DNA of 64,000 bases, taken from NCBI GenBank assembly GCA_949358305.1, contig CASHSZ010000113.1, positions 25,001 through 89,000 on the forward strand, in the 5' to 3' direction. The notes beneath the pieces were generated by a model. That model worked only from the letters and a program-made list of their open reading frames with translations, was not told the DNA's origin and ran no database searches. Positions within the stretch are counted from its first letter, which is position 1. The number at the start of each line of letters is the position of its first letter. Below are positions 26,701 through 40,799 of this stretch, piece after piece. A program made the position numbers and the translations under genes. This DNA comes from Strigamia acuminata (lineage: Eukaryota; Arthropoda; Chilopoda; Geophilomorpha; Linotaeniidae).

Positions 26701-29700
26701 CTTTTGATCTCATCACAGTTGACTTAGCACAAACACCACAAGACCAATGTCTCTGAATGTTCAGAAATAGTGTTTAAACCTTAGTAGAAGGCTCCAATGT
26801 AAGTTTTAGAAACATCCAATTGATGATTTGGGAGAATAGACTTTTGATCTCATCACAGTTGACTTAGCACAAACACCACAAGACCAATGTCTCTGAACGT
26901 TCAGAAATAGTATTTAAACCTTAGTAGAAGCCTTCAATGTATGTTTTAGCAACATCCAAGCAATGATTTGGGAGAATAGACTTTTGATCTCATCACAGTT
27001 GACTTAGCACAAACACCACAAGTCCAATGTCTCTGAATGTTCAGAAATAGTGTTTAAACCTTAGTAGAAGGCTCCAATGTAAGTTTTAGAAACATCCAAC
27101 CGATGATTTGGGAGAATAGTCTTTTGATCTCATCACAGTTGACTTAGCACAAACACCACAAGACCAATGTCTCTGAATGTTCAGAAATAGTGTTTAAACC
27201 TTAGTAGAAGGCTCCAATGTAAGTTTTAGAAACATCCAACCGATGATTTGGTTGAATAGACTTTTGATCTCATCACAGTTGACTTAGCACAAACACCACA
27301 AGACCAATGTCTCTGAACGTTCAGAAATAGTATTTAAACCTTAGTAGAAGCCTTCAATGTAAGTTTTAGCAACATCCAAGCAATGATTTGGGAGAATAGA
27401 CTTTTGATCTCATCACAGTTGACTTAGCACAAACACCACAAGTCCAATGTCTCTGAATTTTCAGAAATAGTGTTTAAACCTTAGTAGAAGCCTTCAATAT
27501 AAGTTTTAGCAACACCTAAGCATTAAATTTTGAAAAAAAAATTTTGAGCTCATTTCACATCGCAGTTGACTTAGCACAAACACCACAAGACCAATGTCTC
27601 CAAATGTTCAGAAATAGTGTTTAAACCTTAGTAGAAGCCTTTAATATAAGTTTTAGCAACACCCAAGCAATAAATTTTGAAAAAAAAATTTTGAGCTTAT
27701 TTCACATCACAGTTGACTTAGCACAAACACCACAAGACCAACGTCTCTGAATGTTCAGAAATAGTGTTTAAACCTTAGTAGAAGGCTCCAATGTAAGTTT
27801 TAGAAACATCCAACCGATGATTTGGTTGAATAGACTTTTGATCTTATCACAGTTGACTTAGCACAAACACCACAAGACCAATGTCTCTGAATGTTCAGAA
27901 ATAGTGTTTAAACCTTAGTAGAAGGCTCCAATGTAAGTTTTAGAAACATCCAACCGATGATTTGGGAGAATCGACTTTTGATCTCATCACAGTTGACTTA
28001 GCACAAACACCACAAGACCAATGTCTCTGAATGTTCAGAAATAGTGTTTAAACCTTAGTAGAAGGCTCCAATATAAGTTTTAGCAACACCCAAGCAATAA
28101 ATTTTGAAAAAAAAATTTTGAGCTCATTTCACATCGCAGTTGACTTAGCACAAACACCACAAGACCAATGTCTCCAAATGTTCAGAAATAGTGTTTAAAC
28201 CTTAGTAGAAGCCTTTAATATAAGTTTTAGCAACACCCAAGCAATAAATTTTGAAAAAAAAATTTTGAGCTTATTTCACATCACAGTTGACTTAGCACAA
28301 ACACCACAAGACCAACGTCTCTGAATGTTCAGAAATAGTGTTTAAACCTTAGTAGAAGGCTCCAATGTAAGTTTTAGAAACATCCAACTAATGATTTGGG
28401 AGAATAGACTTTTGATCTCATCACAGTTGACTTAGCACAAACACCACAAGACCAATGTCTCTGAATGTTCAGAAATAGTGTTTAAACCTTAGTAGAAGGC
28501 TCCAATGTAAGTTTTAGAAACATCCAATTGATGATTTGGGAGAATAGACTTTTGATCTCATCACAGTTGACTTAGCACAAACACCACAAGACCAATGTCT
28601 CTGAACGTTCAGAAATAGTATTTAAACCTTAGTAGAAGCCTTCAATGTATGTTTTAGCAACATCCAAGCAATGATTTGGGAGAATAGACTTTTGATCTCA
28701 TCACAGTTGACTTAGCACAAACACCACAAGTCCAATGTCTCTGAATGTTCAGAAATAGTGTTTAAACCTTAGTAGAAGGCTCCAATGTAAGTTTTAGAAA
28801 CATCCAACCGATGATTTGGGAGAATAGTCTTTTGATCTCATCACAGTTGACTTAGCACAAACACCACAAGACCAATGTCTCTGAATGTTCAGAAATAGTG
28901 TTTAAACCTTAGTAGAAGGCTCCAATGTAAGTTTTAGAAACATCCAACCGATGATTTGGTTGAATAGACTTTTGATCTCATCACAGTTGACTTAGCACAA
29001 ACACCACAAGACCAATGTCTCTGAACGTTCAGAAATAGTATTTAAACCTTAGTAGAAGCCTTCAATGTAAGTTTTAGCAACATCCAAGCAATGATTTGGG
29101 AGAATAGACTTTTGATCTCATCACAGTTGACTTAGCACAAACACCACAAGTCCAATGTCTCTGAATTTTCAGAAATAGTGTTTAAACCTTAGTAGAAGCC
29201 TTCAATATAAGTTTTAGCAACACCTAAGCATTAAATTTTGAAAAAAAAATTTTGAGCTCATTTCACATCGCAGTTGACTTAGCACAAACACCACAAGACC
29301 AATGTCTCCAAATGTTCAGAAATAGTGTTTAAACCTTAGTAGAAGCCTTTAATATAAGTTTTAGCAACACCCAAGCAATAAATTTTGAAAAAAAAATTTT
29401 GAGCTTATTTCACATCACAGTTGACTTAGCACAAACACCACAAGACCAACGTCTCTGAATGTTCAGAAATAGTGTTTAAACCTTAGTAGAAGGCTCCAAT
29501 GTAAGTTTTAGAAACATCCAACCGATGATTTGGTTGAATAGACTTTTGATCTTATCACAGTTGACTTAGCACAAACACCACAAGACCAATGTCTCTGAAT
29601 GTTCAGAAATAGTGTTTAAACCTTAGTAGAAGGCTCCAATGTAAGTTTTAGAAACATCCAACCGATGATTTGGGAGAATCGACTTTTGATCTCATCACAG

Positions 29701-32700
29701 TTGACTTAGCACAAACACCACAAGACCAATGTCTCTGAATGTTCAGAAATAGTGTTTAAACCTTAGTAGAAGGCTCCAATATAAGTTTTAGCAACACCCA
29801 AGCAATAAATTTTGAAAAAAAAATTTTGAGTTTATTTCACATCGCAGTTGACTTAGCACAAACACCACAAGACCAATGTCTCTGAATGTTCAGAAATAGT
29901 GTTTAAACCTTAGTAGAAGGCTCCAATGTAAGTTTTAGAAACATCCAACCGATGATTTGGTTGAATAGACTTTTGATCTTATCACAGTTGACTTAGCACA
30001 AACACCACAAGACCAATGTCTCTGAACGTTCAGAAATAGTATTTAAACCTTAGTAGAAGCCTTCAATGTAAGTTTTAGCAACATCCAAGCAATGATTTGG
30101 GAGAATAGACTTTTGATCTCATCACAGTTGACTTAGCACAAACACCACAAGTCCAATGTCTCTGAATTTTCAGAAATAGTGTTTAAGCCTTAGTAGAAGC
30201 CTTCAATATAAATTTTAGCAACACCCAAGCATTAAATTTTGAAAAAAAAATTTTGAGCTCATTTCACATCGCAGTTGACTTAGCACAAACACCACAAGAC
30301 CAATGTCTCTGAATGTTCAGAAATAGTGTTTAAACCTTAGTAGAAGCCTTCAATATAAGTTTTAGAAACATCCAACCGATGATTTGGGAGAATAGACTTT
30401 TGATCTCATCACAGTTGACTTAGCACAAACACCACAAGACCAATGTCTCTGAATGTTCAAAAATAGTGTTTAAACTTTAGTAGAAGGCTCCAATGTAAGT
30501 TTTAGAAACATTCAACCGATGATTTGGGAGAATAGACTTTTGATCTCATCACAGTTGACTTAGCACAAACACCACAAGACCAATGTCTCTGAATGTTCAG
30601 AAATAGTGTTTAAACCTTAGTAGAAGGCTCCAATGTAAGTTTTAGAAACATCCAACCAATGATTTGGGAGAATAGACTTTTGATCTCATCACAGTTGACT
30701 TAGCACAAACACCACAAGACCAATGTCTCTGAATGTTCAGAAATAGTGTTTAAACCTTAGTAGAAGGCTCCAATGTAAGTTTTAGAAACATCCAACCGAT
30801 GATTTGGGAGAATAGACTTTTGATCTCATCACAGTTGACTTAGCACAAACACCACAAGTCCAATGTCTCTGAATGTTCAGAAATAGTGTTTAAACCTTAG
30901 TAGAAGCCTTCAATATAAGTTTTAGCAACACCCAAGCAATAAATTTTGAAAAAAAAATTTTGAGCTCATTTCACATCGCAGTTGACTTAGCACAAACACC
31001 ACAAGACCAATGTCTCCAAATGTTCAGAAATAGTGTTTAAACCTTAGTAGAAGCCTTTAATATAAGTTTTAGCAACACCCAAGCAATAAATTTTGAAAAA
31101 AAAATTTTGAGCTTATTTCACATCACAGTTGACTTAGCACAAACACCACAAGACCAACGTCTCTGAATGTTCAGAAATAGTGTTTAAACCTTAGTAGAAG
31201 GCTCCAATGTAAGTTTTAGAAACATCCAACTAATGATTTGGGAGAATAGACTTTTGATCTCATCACAGTTGACTTAGCACAAACACCACAAGACCAATGT
31301 CTCTGAATGTTCAGAAATAGTGTTTAAACCTTAGTAGAAGGCTCCAATGTAAGTTTTAGAAACATCCAATTGATGATTTGGGAGAATAGACTTTTGATCT
31401 CATCACAGTTGACTTAGCACAAACACCACAAGACCAATGTCTCTGAACGTTCAGAAATAGTATTTAAACCTTAGTAGAAGCCTTCAATGTATGTTTTAGC
31501 AACATCCAAGCAATGATTTGGGAGAATAGTCTTTTGATCTCATCACAGTTGACTTAGCACAAACACCACAAGACCAATGTCTCTGAATGTTCAGAAATAG
31601 TGTTTAAACCTTAGTAGAAGGCTCCAATGTAAGTTTTAGAAACATCCAACCGATGATTTGGTTGAATAGACTTTTGATCTCATCACAGTTGACTTAGCAC
31701 AAACACCACAAGACCAATGTCTCTGAACGTTCAGAAATAGTATTTAAACCTTAGTAGAAGCCTTCAATGTAAGTTTTAGCAACATCCAAGCAATGATTTG
31801 GGAGAATAGACTTTTGATCTCATCACAGTTGACTTAGCACAAACACCACAAGTCCAATGTCTCTGAATTTTCAGAAATAGTGTTTAAACCTTAGTAGAAG
31901 CCTTCAATATAAGTTTTAGCAACACCTAAGCATTAAATTTTGAAAAAAAAATTTTGAGCTCATTTCACATCGCAGTTGACTTAGCACAAACACCACAAGA
32001 CCAATGTCTCCAAATGTTCAGAAATAGTGTTTAAACCTTAGTAGAAGCCTTTAATATAAGTTTTAGCAACACCCAAGCAATAAATTTTGAAAAAAAAATT
32101 TTGAGCTTATTTCACATCACAGTTGACTTAGCACAAACACCACAAGACCAACGTCTCTGAATGTTCAGAAATAGTGTTTAAACCTTAGTAGAAGGCTCCA
32201 ATGTAAGTTTTAGAAACATCCAACCGATGATTTGGTTGAATAGACTTTTGATCTTATCACAGTTGACTTAGCACAAACACCACAAGACCAATGTCTCTGA
32301 ATGTTCAGAAATAGTGTTTAAACCTTAGTAGAAGGCTCCAATGTAAGTTTTAGAAACATCCAACCGATGATTTGGGAGAATCGACTTTTGATCTCATCAC
32401 AGTTGACTTAGCACAAACACCACAAGACCAATGTCTCTGAATGTTCAGAAATAGTGTTTAAACCTTAGTAGAAGGCTCCAATATAAGTTTTAGCAACACC
32501 CAAGCAATAAATTTTGAAAAAAAAATTTTGAGCTCATTTCACATCGCAGTTGACTTAGCACAAACACCACAAGACCAATGTCTCCAAATGTTCAGAAATA
32601 GTGTTTAAACCTTAGTAGAAGCCTTTAATATAAGTTTTAGCAACACCCAAGCAATAAATTTTGAAAAAAAAATTTTGAGCTTATTTCACATCACAGTTGA

Positions 32701-35700
32701 CTTAGCACAAACACCACAAGACCAACGTCTCTGAATGTTCAGAAATAGTGTTTAAACCTTAGTAGAAGGCTCCAATGTAAGTTTTAGAAACATCCAACTA
32801 ATGATTTGGGAGAATAGACTTTTGATCTCATCACAGTTGACTTAGCACAAACACCACAAGACCAATGTCTCTGAATGTTCAGAAATAGTGTTTAAACCTT
32901 AGTAGAAGGCTCCAATGTAAGTTTTAGAAACATCCAATTGATGATTTGGGAGAATAGACTTTTGATCTCATCACAGTTGACTTAGCACAAACACCACAAG
33001 ACCAATGTCTCTGAACGTTCAGAAATAGTATTTAAACCTTAGTAGAAGCCTTCAATGTATGTTTTAGCAACATCCAAGCAATGATTTGGGAGAATAGACT
33101 TTTGATCTCATCACAGTTGACTTAGCACAAACACCACAAGTCCAATGTCTCTGAATGTTCAGAAATAGTGTTTAAACCTTAGTAGAAGGCTCCAATGTAA
33201 GTTTTAGAAACATCCAACCGATGATTTGGGAGAATAGTCTTTTGATCTCATCACAGTTGACTTAGCACAAACACCACAAGACCAATGTCTCTGAATGTTC
33301 AGAAATAGTGTTTAAACCTTAGTAGAAGGCTCCAATGTAAGTTTTAGAAACATCCAACCGATGATTTGGTTGAATAGACTTTTGATCTCATCACAGTTGA
33401 CTTAGCACAAACACCACAAGACCAATGTCTCTGAACGTTCAGAAATAGTATTTAAACCTTAGTAGAAGCCTTCAATGTAAGTTTTAGCAACATCCAAGCA
33501 ATGATTTGGGAGAATAGACTTTTGATCTCATCACAGTTGACTTAGCACAAACACCACAAGTCCAATGTCTCTGAATTTTCAGAAATAGTGTTTAAACCTT
33601 AGTAGAAGCCTTCAATATAAGTTTTAGCAACACCTAAGCATTAAATTTTGAAAAAAAAATTTTGAGCTCATTTCACATCGCAGTTGACTTAGCACAAACA
33701 CCACAAGACCAATGTCTCCAAATGTTCAGAAATAGTGTTTAAACCTTAGTAGAAGCCTTTAATATAAGTTTTAGCAACACCCAAGCAATAAATTTTGAAA
33801 AAAAAATTTTGAGCTTATTTCACATCACAGTTGACTTAGCACAAACACCACAAGACCAACGTCTCTGAATGTTCAGAAATAGTGTTTAAACCTTAGTAGA
33901 AGGCTCCAATGTAAGTTTTAGAAACATCCAACCGATGATTTGGTTGAATAGACTTTTGATCTTATCACAGTTGACTTAGCACAAACACCACAAGACCAAT
34001 GTCTCTGAATGTTCAGAAATAGTGTTTAAACCTTAGTAGAAGGCTCCAATGTAAGTTTTAGAAACATCCAACCGATGATTTGGGAGAATCGACTTTTGAT
34101 CTCATCACAGTTGACTTAGCACAAACACCACAAGACCAATGTCTCTGAATGTTCAGAAATAGTGTTTAAACCTTAGTAGAAGGCTCCAATATAAGTTTTA
34201 GCAACACCCAAGCAATAAATTTTGAAAAAAAAATTTTGAGTTTATTTCACATCGCAGTTGACTTAGCACAAACACCACAAGACCAATGTCTCTGAATGTT
34301 CAGAAATAGTGTTTAAACCTTAGTAGAAGGCTCCAATGTAAGTTTTAGAAACATCCAACCGATGATTTGGTTGAATAGACTTTTGATCTTATCACAGTTG
34401 ACTTAGCACAAACACCACAAGACCAATGTCTCTGAACGTTCAGAAATAGTATTTAAACCTTAGTAGAAGCCTTCAATGTAAGTTTTAGCAACATCCAAGC
34501 AATGATTTGGGAGAATAGACTTTTGATCTCATCACAGTTGACTTAGCACAAACACCACAAGTCCAATGTCTCTGAATTTTCAGAAATAGTGTTTAAGCCT
34601 TAGTAGAAGCCTTCAATATAAATTTTAGCAACACCCAAGCATTAAATTTTGAAAAAAAAATTTTGAGCTCATTTCACATCGCAGTTGACTTAGCACAAAC
34701 ACCACAAGACCAATGTCTCTGAATGTTCAGAAATAGTGTTTAAACCTTAGTAGAAGCCTTCAATATAAGTTTTAGAAACATCCAACCGATGATTTGGGAG
34801 AATAGACTTTTGATCTCATCACAGTTGACTTAGCACAAACACCACAAGACCAATGTCTCTGAATGTTCAAAAATAGTGTTTAAACTTTAGTAGAAGGCTC
34901 CAATGTAAGTTTTAGAAACATTCAACCGATGATTTGGGAGAATAGACTTTTGATCTCATCACAGTTGACTTAGCACAAACACCACAAGACCAATGTCTCT
35001 GAATGTTCAGAAATAGTGTTTAAACCTTAGTAGAAGGCTCCAATGTAAGTTTTAGAAACATCCAACCAATGATTTGGGAGAATAGACTTTTGATCTCATC
35101 ACAGTTGACTTAGCACAAACACCACAAGACCAATGTCTCTGAATGTTCAGAAATAGTGTTTAAACCTTAGTAGAAGGCTCCAATGTAAGTTTTAGAAACA
35201 TCCAACCGATGATTTGGGAGAATAGACTTTTGATCTCATCACAGTTGACTTAGCACAAACACCACAAGTCCAATGTCTCTGAATGTTCAGAAATAGTGTT
35301 TAAACCTTAGTAGAAGCCTTCAATATAAGTTTTAGCAACACCCAAGCAATAAATTTTGAAAAAAAAATTTTGAGCTCATTTCACATCGCAGTTGACTTAG
35401 CACAAACACCACAAGACCAATGTCTCCAAATGTTCAGAAATAGTGTTTAAACCTTAGTAGAAGCCTTTAATATAAGTTTTAGCAACACCCAAGCAATAAA
35501 TTTTGAAAAAAAAATTTTGAGCTTATTTCACATCACAGTTGACTTAGCACAAACACCACAAGACCAACGTCTCTGAATGTTCAGAAATAGTGTTTAAACC
35601 TTAGTAGAAGGCTCCAATGTAAGTTTTAGAAACATCCAACTAATGATTTGGGAGAATAGACTTTTGATCTCATCACAGTTGACTTAGCACAAACACCACA

Positions 35701-38546
35701 AGACCAATGTCTCTGAATGTTCAGAAATAGTGTTTAAACCTTAGTAGAAGGCTCCAATGTAAGTTTTAGAAACATCCAATTGATGATTTGGGAGAATAGA
35801 CTTTTGATCTCATCACAGTTGACTTAGCACAAACACCACAAGACCAATGTCTCTGAACGTTCAGAAATAGTATTTAAACCTTAGTAGAAGCCTTCAATGT
35901 ATGTTTTAGCAACATCCAAGCAATGATTTGGGAGAATAGACTTTTGATCTCATCACAGTTGACTTAGCACAAACACCACAAGTCCAATGTCTCTGAATGT
36001 TCAGAAATAGTGTTTAAACCTTAGTAGAAGGCTCCAATGTAAGTTTTAGAAACATCCAACCGATGATTTGGGAGAATAGTCTTTTGATCTCATCACAGTT
36101 GACTTAGCACAAACACCACAAGACCAATGTCTCTGAATGTTCAGAAATAGTGTTTAAACCTTAGTAGAAGGCTCCAATGTAAGTTTTAGAAACATCCAAC
36201 CGATGATTTGGTTGAATAGACTTTTGATCTCATCACAGTTGACTTAGCACAAACACCACAAGACCAATGTCTCTGAATGTTCAGAAATAGTGTTTAAACC
36301 TTAGTAGAAGGCTCCAATATAAGTTTTAGCAACACCCAAGCAATAAATTTTGAAAAAAAAATTTTGAGCTTATTTCACATCGCAGTTGACTTAGCACAAA
36401 CACCACAAGACCAATGTCTCTGAATGTTCAGAAATAGTGTTTAAACCTTAGTAGAAGGCTCCAATGTAAGTTTTAGAAACATCCAACCGATGATTTGGTT
36501 GAATAGACTTTTGATCTTATCACAGTTGACTTAGCACAAACACCACAAGACCAATGTCTCTGAACGTTCAGAAATAGTATTTAAACCTTAGTAGAAGCCT
36601 TCAATGTAAGTTTTAGCAACATCCAAGCAATGATTTGGGAGAATAGACTTTTGATCTCATCACAGTTGACTTAGCACAAACACCACAAGTCCAATGTCTC
36701 TGAATTTTCAGAAATAGTGTTTAAGCCTTAGTAGAAGCCTTCAATATAAGTTTTAGCAACACCCAAGCATTAAATTTTGAAAAAAAAATTTTGAGCTCAT
36801 TTCACATCGCAGTTGACTTAGCACAAACACCACAAGACCAATGTCTCTGAATGTTCAGAAATAGTGTTTAAACCTTAGTAGAAGCCTTCAATATAAGTTT
36901 TAGAAACATCCAACCGATGATTTGGGAGAATAGACTTTTGATCTCATCACAGTTGACTTAGCACAAACACCACAAGACCAATGTCTCTGAATGTTCAAAA
37001 ATAGTGTTTAAACTTTAGTAGAAGGCTCCAATGTAAGTTTTAGAAACATTCAACCGATGATTTGGGAGAATAGACTTTTGATCTCATCACAGTTGACTTA
37101 GCACAAACACCACAAGACCAATGTCTCTGAACGTTCAGAAATAGTATTTAAACCTTAGTAGAAGCCTTCAATGTAAGTTTTAGCAACATCCAAGCAATGA
37201 TTTGGGAGAATAGACTTTTGATCTCATCACAGTTGACTTAGCACAAACACCACAAGTCCAATGTCTCTGAATTTTCAGAAATAGTGTTTAAACCTTAGTA
37301 GAAGCCTTCAATATAAGTTTTAGCAACACCTAAGCATTAAATTTTGAAAAAAAAATTTTGAGCTCATTTCACATCGCAGTTGACTTAGCACAAACACCAC
37401 AAGACCAATGTCTCCAAATGTTCAGAAATAGTGTTTAAACCTTAGTAGAAGCCTTTAATATAAGTTTTAGCAACACCCAAGCAATAAATTTTGAAAAAAA
37501 AATTTTGAGCTTATTTCACATCACAGTTGACTTAGCACAAACACCACAAGACCAACGTCTCTGAATGTTCAGAAATAGTGTTTAAACCTTAGTAGAAGGC
37601 TCCAATGTAAGTTTTAGAAACATCCAACCGATGATTTGGTTGAATAGACTTTTGATCTTATCACAGTTGACTTAGCACAAACACCACAAGACCAATGTCT
37701 CTGAATGTTCAGAAATAGTGTTTAAACCTTAGTAGAAGGCTCCAATGTAAGTTTTAGAAACATCCAACCGATGATTTGGGAGAATCGACTTTTGATCTCA
37801 TCACAGTTGACTTAGCACAAACACCACAAGACCAATGTCTCTGAATGTTCAAAAATAGTGTTTAAACTTTAGTAGAAGGCTCCAATGTAAGTTTTAGAAA
37901 CATTCAACCGATGATTTGGGAGAATAGACTTTTGATCTCATCACAGTTGACTTAGCACAAACACCACAAGACCAATGTCTCTGAATGTTCAGAAATAGTG
38001 TTTAAACCTTAGTAGAAGGCTCCAATGTAAGTTTTAGAAACATCCAACCAATGATTTGGGAGAATAGACTTTTGATCTCATCACAGTTGACTTAGCACAA
38101 ACACCACAAGACCAATGTCTCTGAATGTTCAGAAATAGTGTTTAAACCTTAGTAGAAGGCTCCAATGTAAGTTTTAGAAACATCCAACCGATGATTTGGG
38201 AGAATAGACTTTTGATCTCATCACAGTTGACTTAGCACAAACACCACAAGTCCAATGTCTCTGAATGTTCAGAAATAGTGTTTAAACCTTAGTAGAAGCC
38301 TTCAATATAAGTTTTAGCAACACCCAAGCAATAAATTTTGAAAAAAAAATTTTGAGCTCATTTCACATCGCAGTTGACTTAGCACAAACACCACAAGACC
38401 AATGTCTCCAAATGTTCAGAAATAGTGTTTAAACCTTAGTAGAAGCCTTTAATATAAGTTTTAGCAACACCCAAGCAATAAATTTTGAAAAAAAAATTTT
38501 GAGCTTATTTCACATCACAGTTGACTTAGCACAAACACCACAAGAC
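23762..38546. repeat. Nested HOR block with ~4550-bp super-unit
   Basis: The marker CCAACGTCTCTG starts at 23762, 24896, 26604, 27738, 28312, 29446, 31154, 32148, 32722, 33856, 35564, 37552 and 38546. Intervals are 1134, 1708, 1134, 574, 1134, 1708, 994, 574, 1134, 1708, 1988 and 994 bp. The series 1134+574+1134+1708 gives 4550 bp, seen from 26604 to 31154, and the next copy (31154-35564) is 4410 bp, exactly one A monomer less. This is three levels of order: monomer, sub-block, super-unit. Confidence 0.83.
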
Positions 38547-40799
38547 CAACGTCTCTGAATGTTCAGAAATAGTGTTTAAACCTTAGTAGAAGGCTCCAAT
38601 GTAAGTTTTAGAAACATCCAACTAATGATTTGGGAGAATAGACTTTTGATCTCATCACAGTTGACTTAGCACAAACACCACAAGACCAATGTCTCTGAAT
38701 GTTCAGAAATAGTGTTTAAACCTTAGTAGAAGGCTCCAATGTAAGTTTTAGAAACATCCAATTGATGATTTGGGAGAATAGACTTTTGATCTCATCACAG
38801 TTGACTTAGCACAAACACCACAAGACCAATGTCTCTGAACGTTCAGAAATAGTATTTAAACCTTAGTAGAAGCCTTCAATGTATGTTTTAGCAACATCCA
38901 AGCAATGATTTGGGAGAATAGACTTTTGATCTCATCACAGTTGACTTAGCACAAACACCACAAGTCCAATGTCTCTGAATGTTCAGAAATAGTGTTTAAA
39001 CCTTAGTAGAAGGCTCCAATGTAAGTTTTAGAAACATCCAACCGATGATTTGGGAGAATAGTCTTTTGATCTCATCACAGTTGACTTAGCACAAACACCA
39101 CAAGACCAATGTCTCTGAATGTTCAGAAATAGTGTTTAAACCTTAGTAGAAGGCTCCAATGTAAGTTTTAGAAACATCCAACCGATGATTTGGTTGAATA
39201 GACTTTTGATCTCATCACAGTTGACTTAGCACAAACACCACAAGACCAATGTCTCTGAATGTTCAGAAATAGTGTTTAAACCTTAGTAGAAGGCTCCAAT
39301 ATAAGTTTTAGCAACACCCAAGCAATAAATTTTGAAAAAAAAATTTTGAGCTTATTTCACATCGCAGTTGACTTAGCACAAACACCACAAGACCAATGTC
39401 TCTGAATGTTCAGAAATAGTGTTTAAACCTTAGTAGAAGGCTCCAATGTAAGTTTTAGAAACATCCAACCGATGATTTGGGAGAATAGTCTTTTGATCTC
39501 ATCACAGTTGACTTAGCACAAACACCACAAGACCAATGTCTCTGAATGTTCAGAAATAGTGTTTAAACCTTAGTAGAAGGCTCCAATGTAAGTTTTAGAA
39601 ACATCCAACCGATGATTTGGTTGAATAGACTTTTGATCTTATCACAGTTGACTTAGCACAAACACCACAAGACCAATGTCTCTGAACGTTCAGAAATAGT
39701 ATTTAAACCTTAGTAGAAGCCTTCAATGTAAGTTTTAGCAACATCCAAGCAATGATTTGGGAGAATAGACTTTTGATCTCATCACAGTTGACTTAGCACA
39801 AACACCACAAGTCCAATGTCTCTGAATTTTCAGAAATAGTGTTTAAACCTTAGTAGAAGCCTTCAATATAAGTTTTAGCAACACCTAAGCATTAAATTTT
39901 GAAAAAAAAATTTTGAGCTCATTTCACATCGCAGTTGACTTAGCACAAACACCACAAGACCAATGTCTCTGAATGTTCAGAAATAGTGTTTAAACCTTAG
40001 TAGAAGCCTTCAATATAAGTTTTAGCAACACCCAAGCAATAAAATTTGAAAAAAAAATTTTGAGCTTATTTCACATCGCAGTTGACTTAGCACAAACACC
40101 ACAAGACCAATGTCTCTGAATGTTCAGAAATAGTGTTTAAACCTTAGTAGAAGGCTCCAATGTAAGTTTTAGAAACATCCAACCAATGATTTGGGAGAAT
40201 AGACTTTTGATCTCATCACAGTTGACTTAGCACAAACACCACAAGACCAATGTCTCTAAATGTTCAGAAATAGTGTTTAAACCTTAGTAGAAGGCTCCAA
40301 TGTAAGTTTTAGAAACATCCAACCGATGATTTGGGAGAATCGACTTTTGATCTCATCACAGTTGACTTAGCACAAACACCACAAGACCAATGTCTCTGAA
40401 TGTTCAGAAATAGTGTTTAAACCTTAGTAGAAGGCTCCAATGTAAGTTTTAGAAACATCCAACCGATGATTTGGGAGAATCGACTTTTGATCTCATCACA
40501 GTTGACTTAGCACAAACACCACAAGACCAATGTCTCTGAATGTTCAGAAATAGTGTTTAAACCTTAGTAGAAGGCTCCAATATAAGTTTTAGCAACACCC
40601 AAGCAATAAATTTTGAAAAAAAAATTTTGAGCTTATTTCACATCGCAGTTGACTTAGCACAAACACCACAAGACCAATGTCTCTGAATGTTCAGAAATAG
40701 TGTTTAAACCTTAATAGAAGGCTCCAATGTAAGTTTTAGAAACATCCAACCGATGATTTGGGAGAATAGACTTTTGATCTCATCACAGTTGACTTAGCA

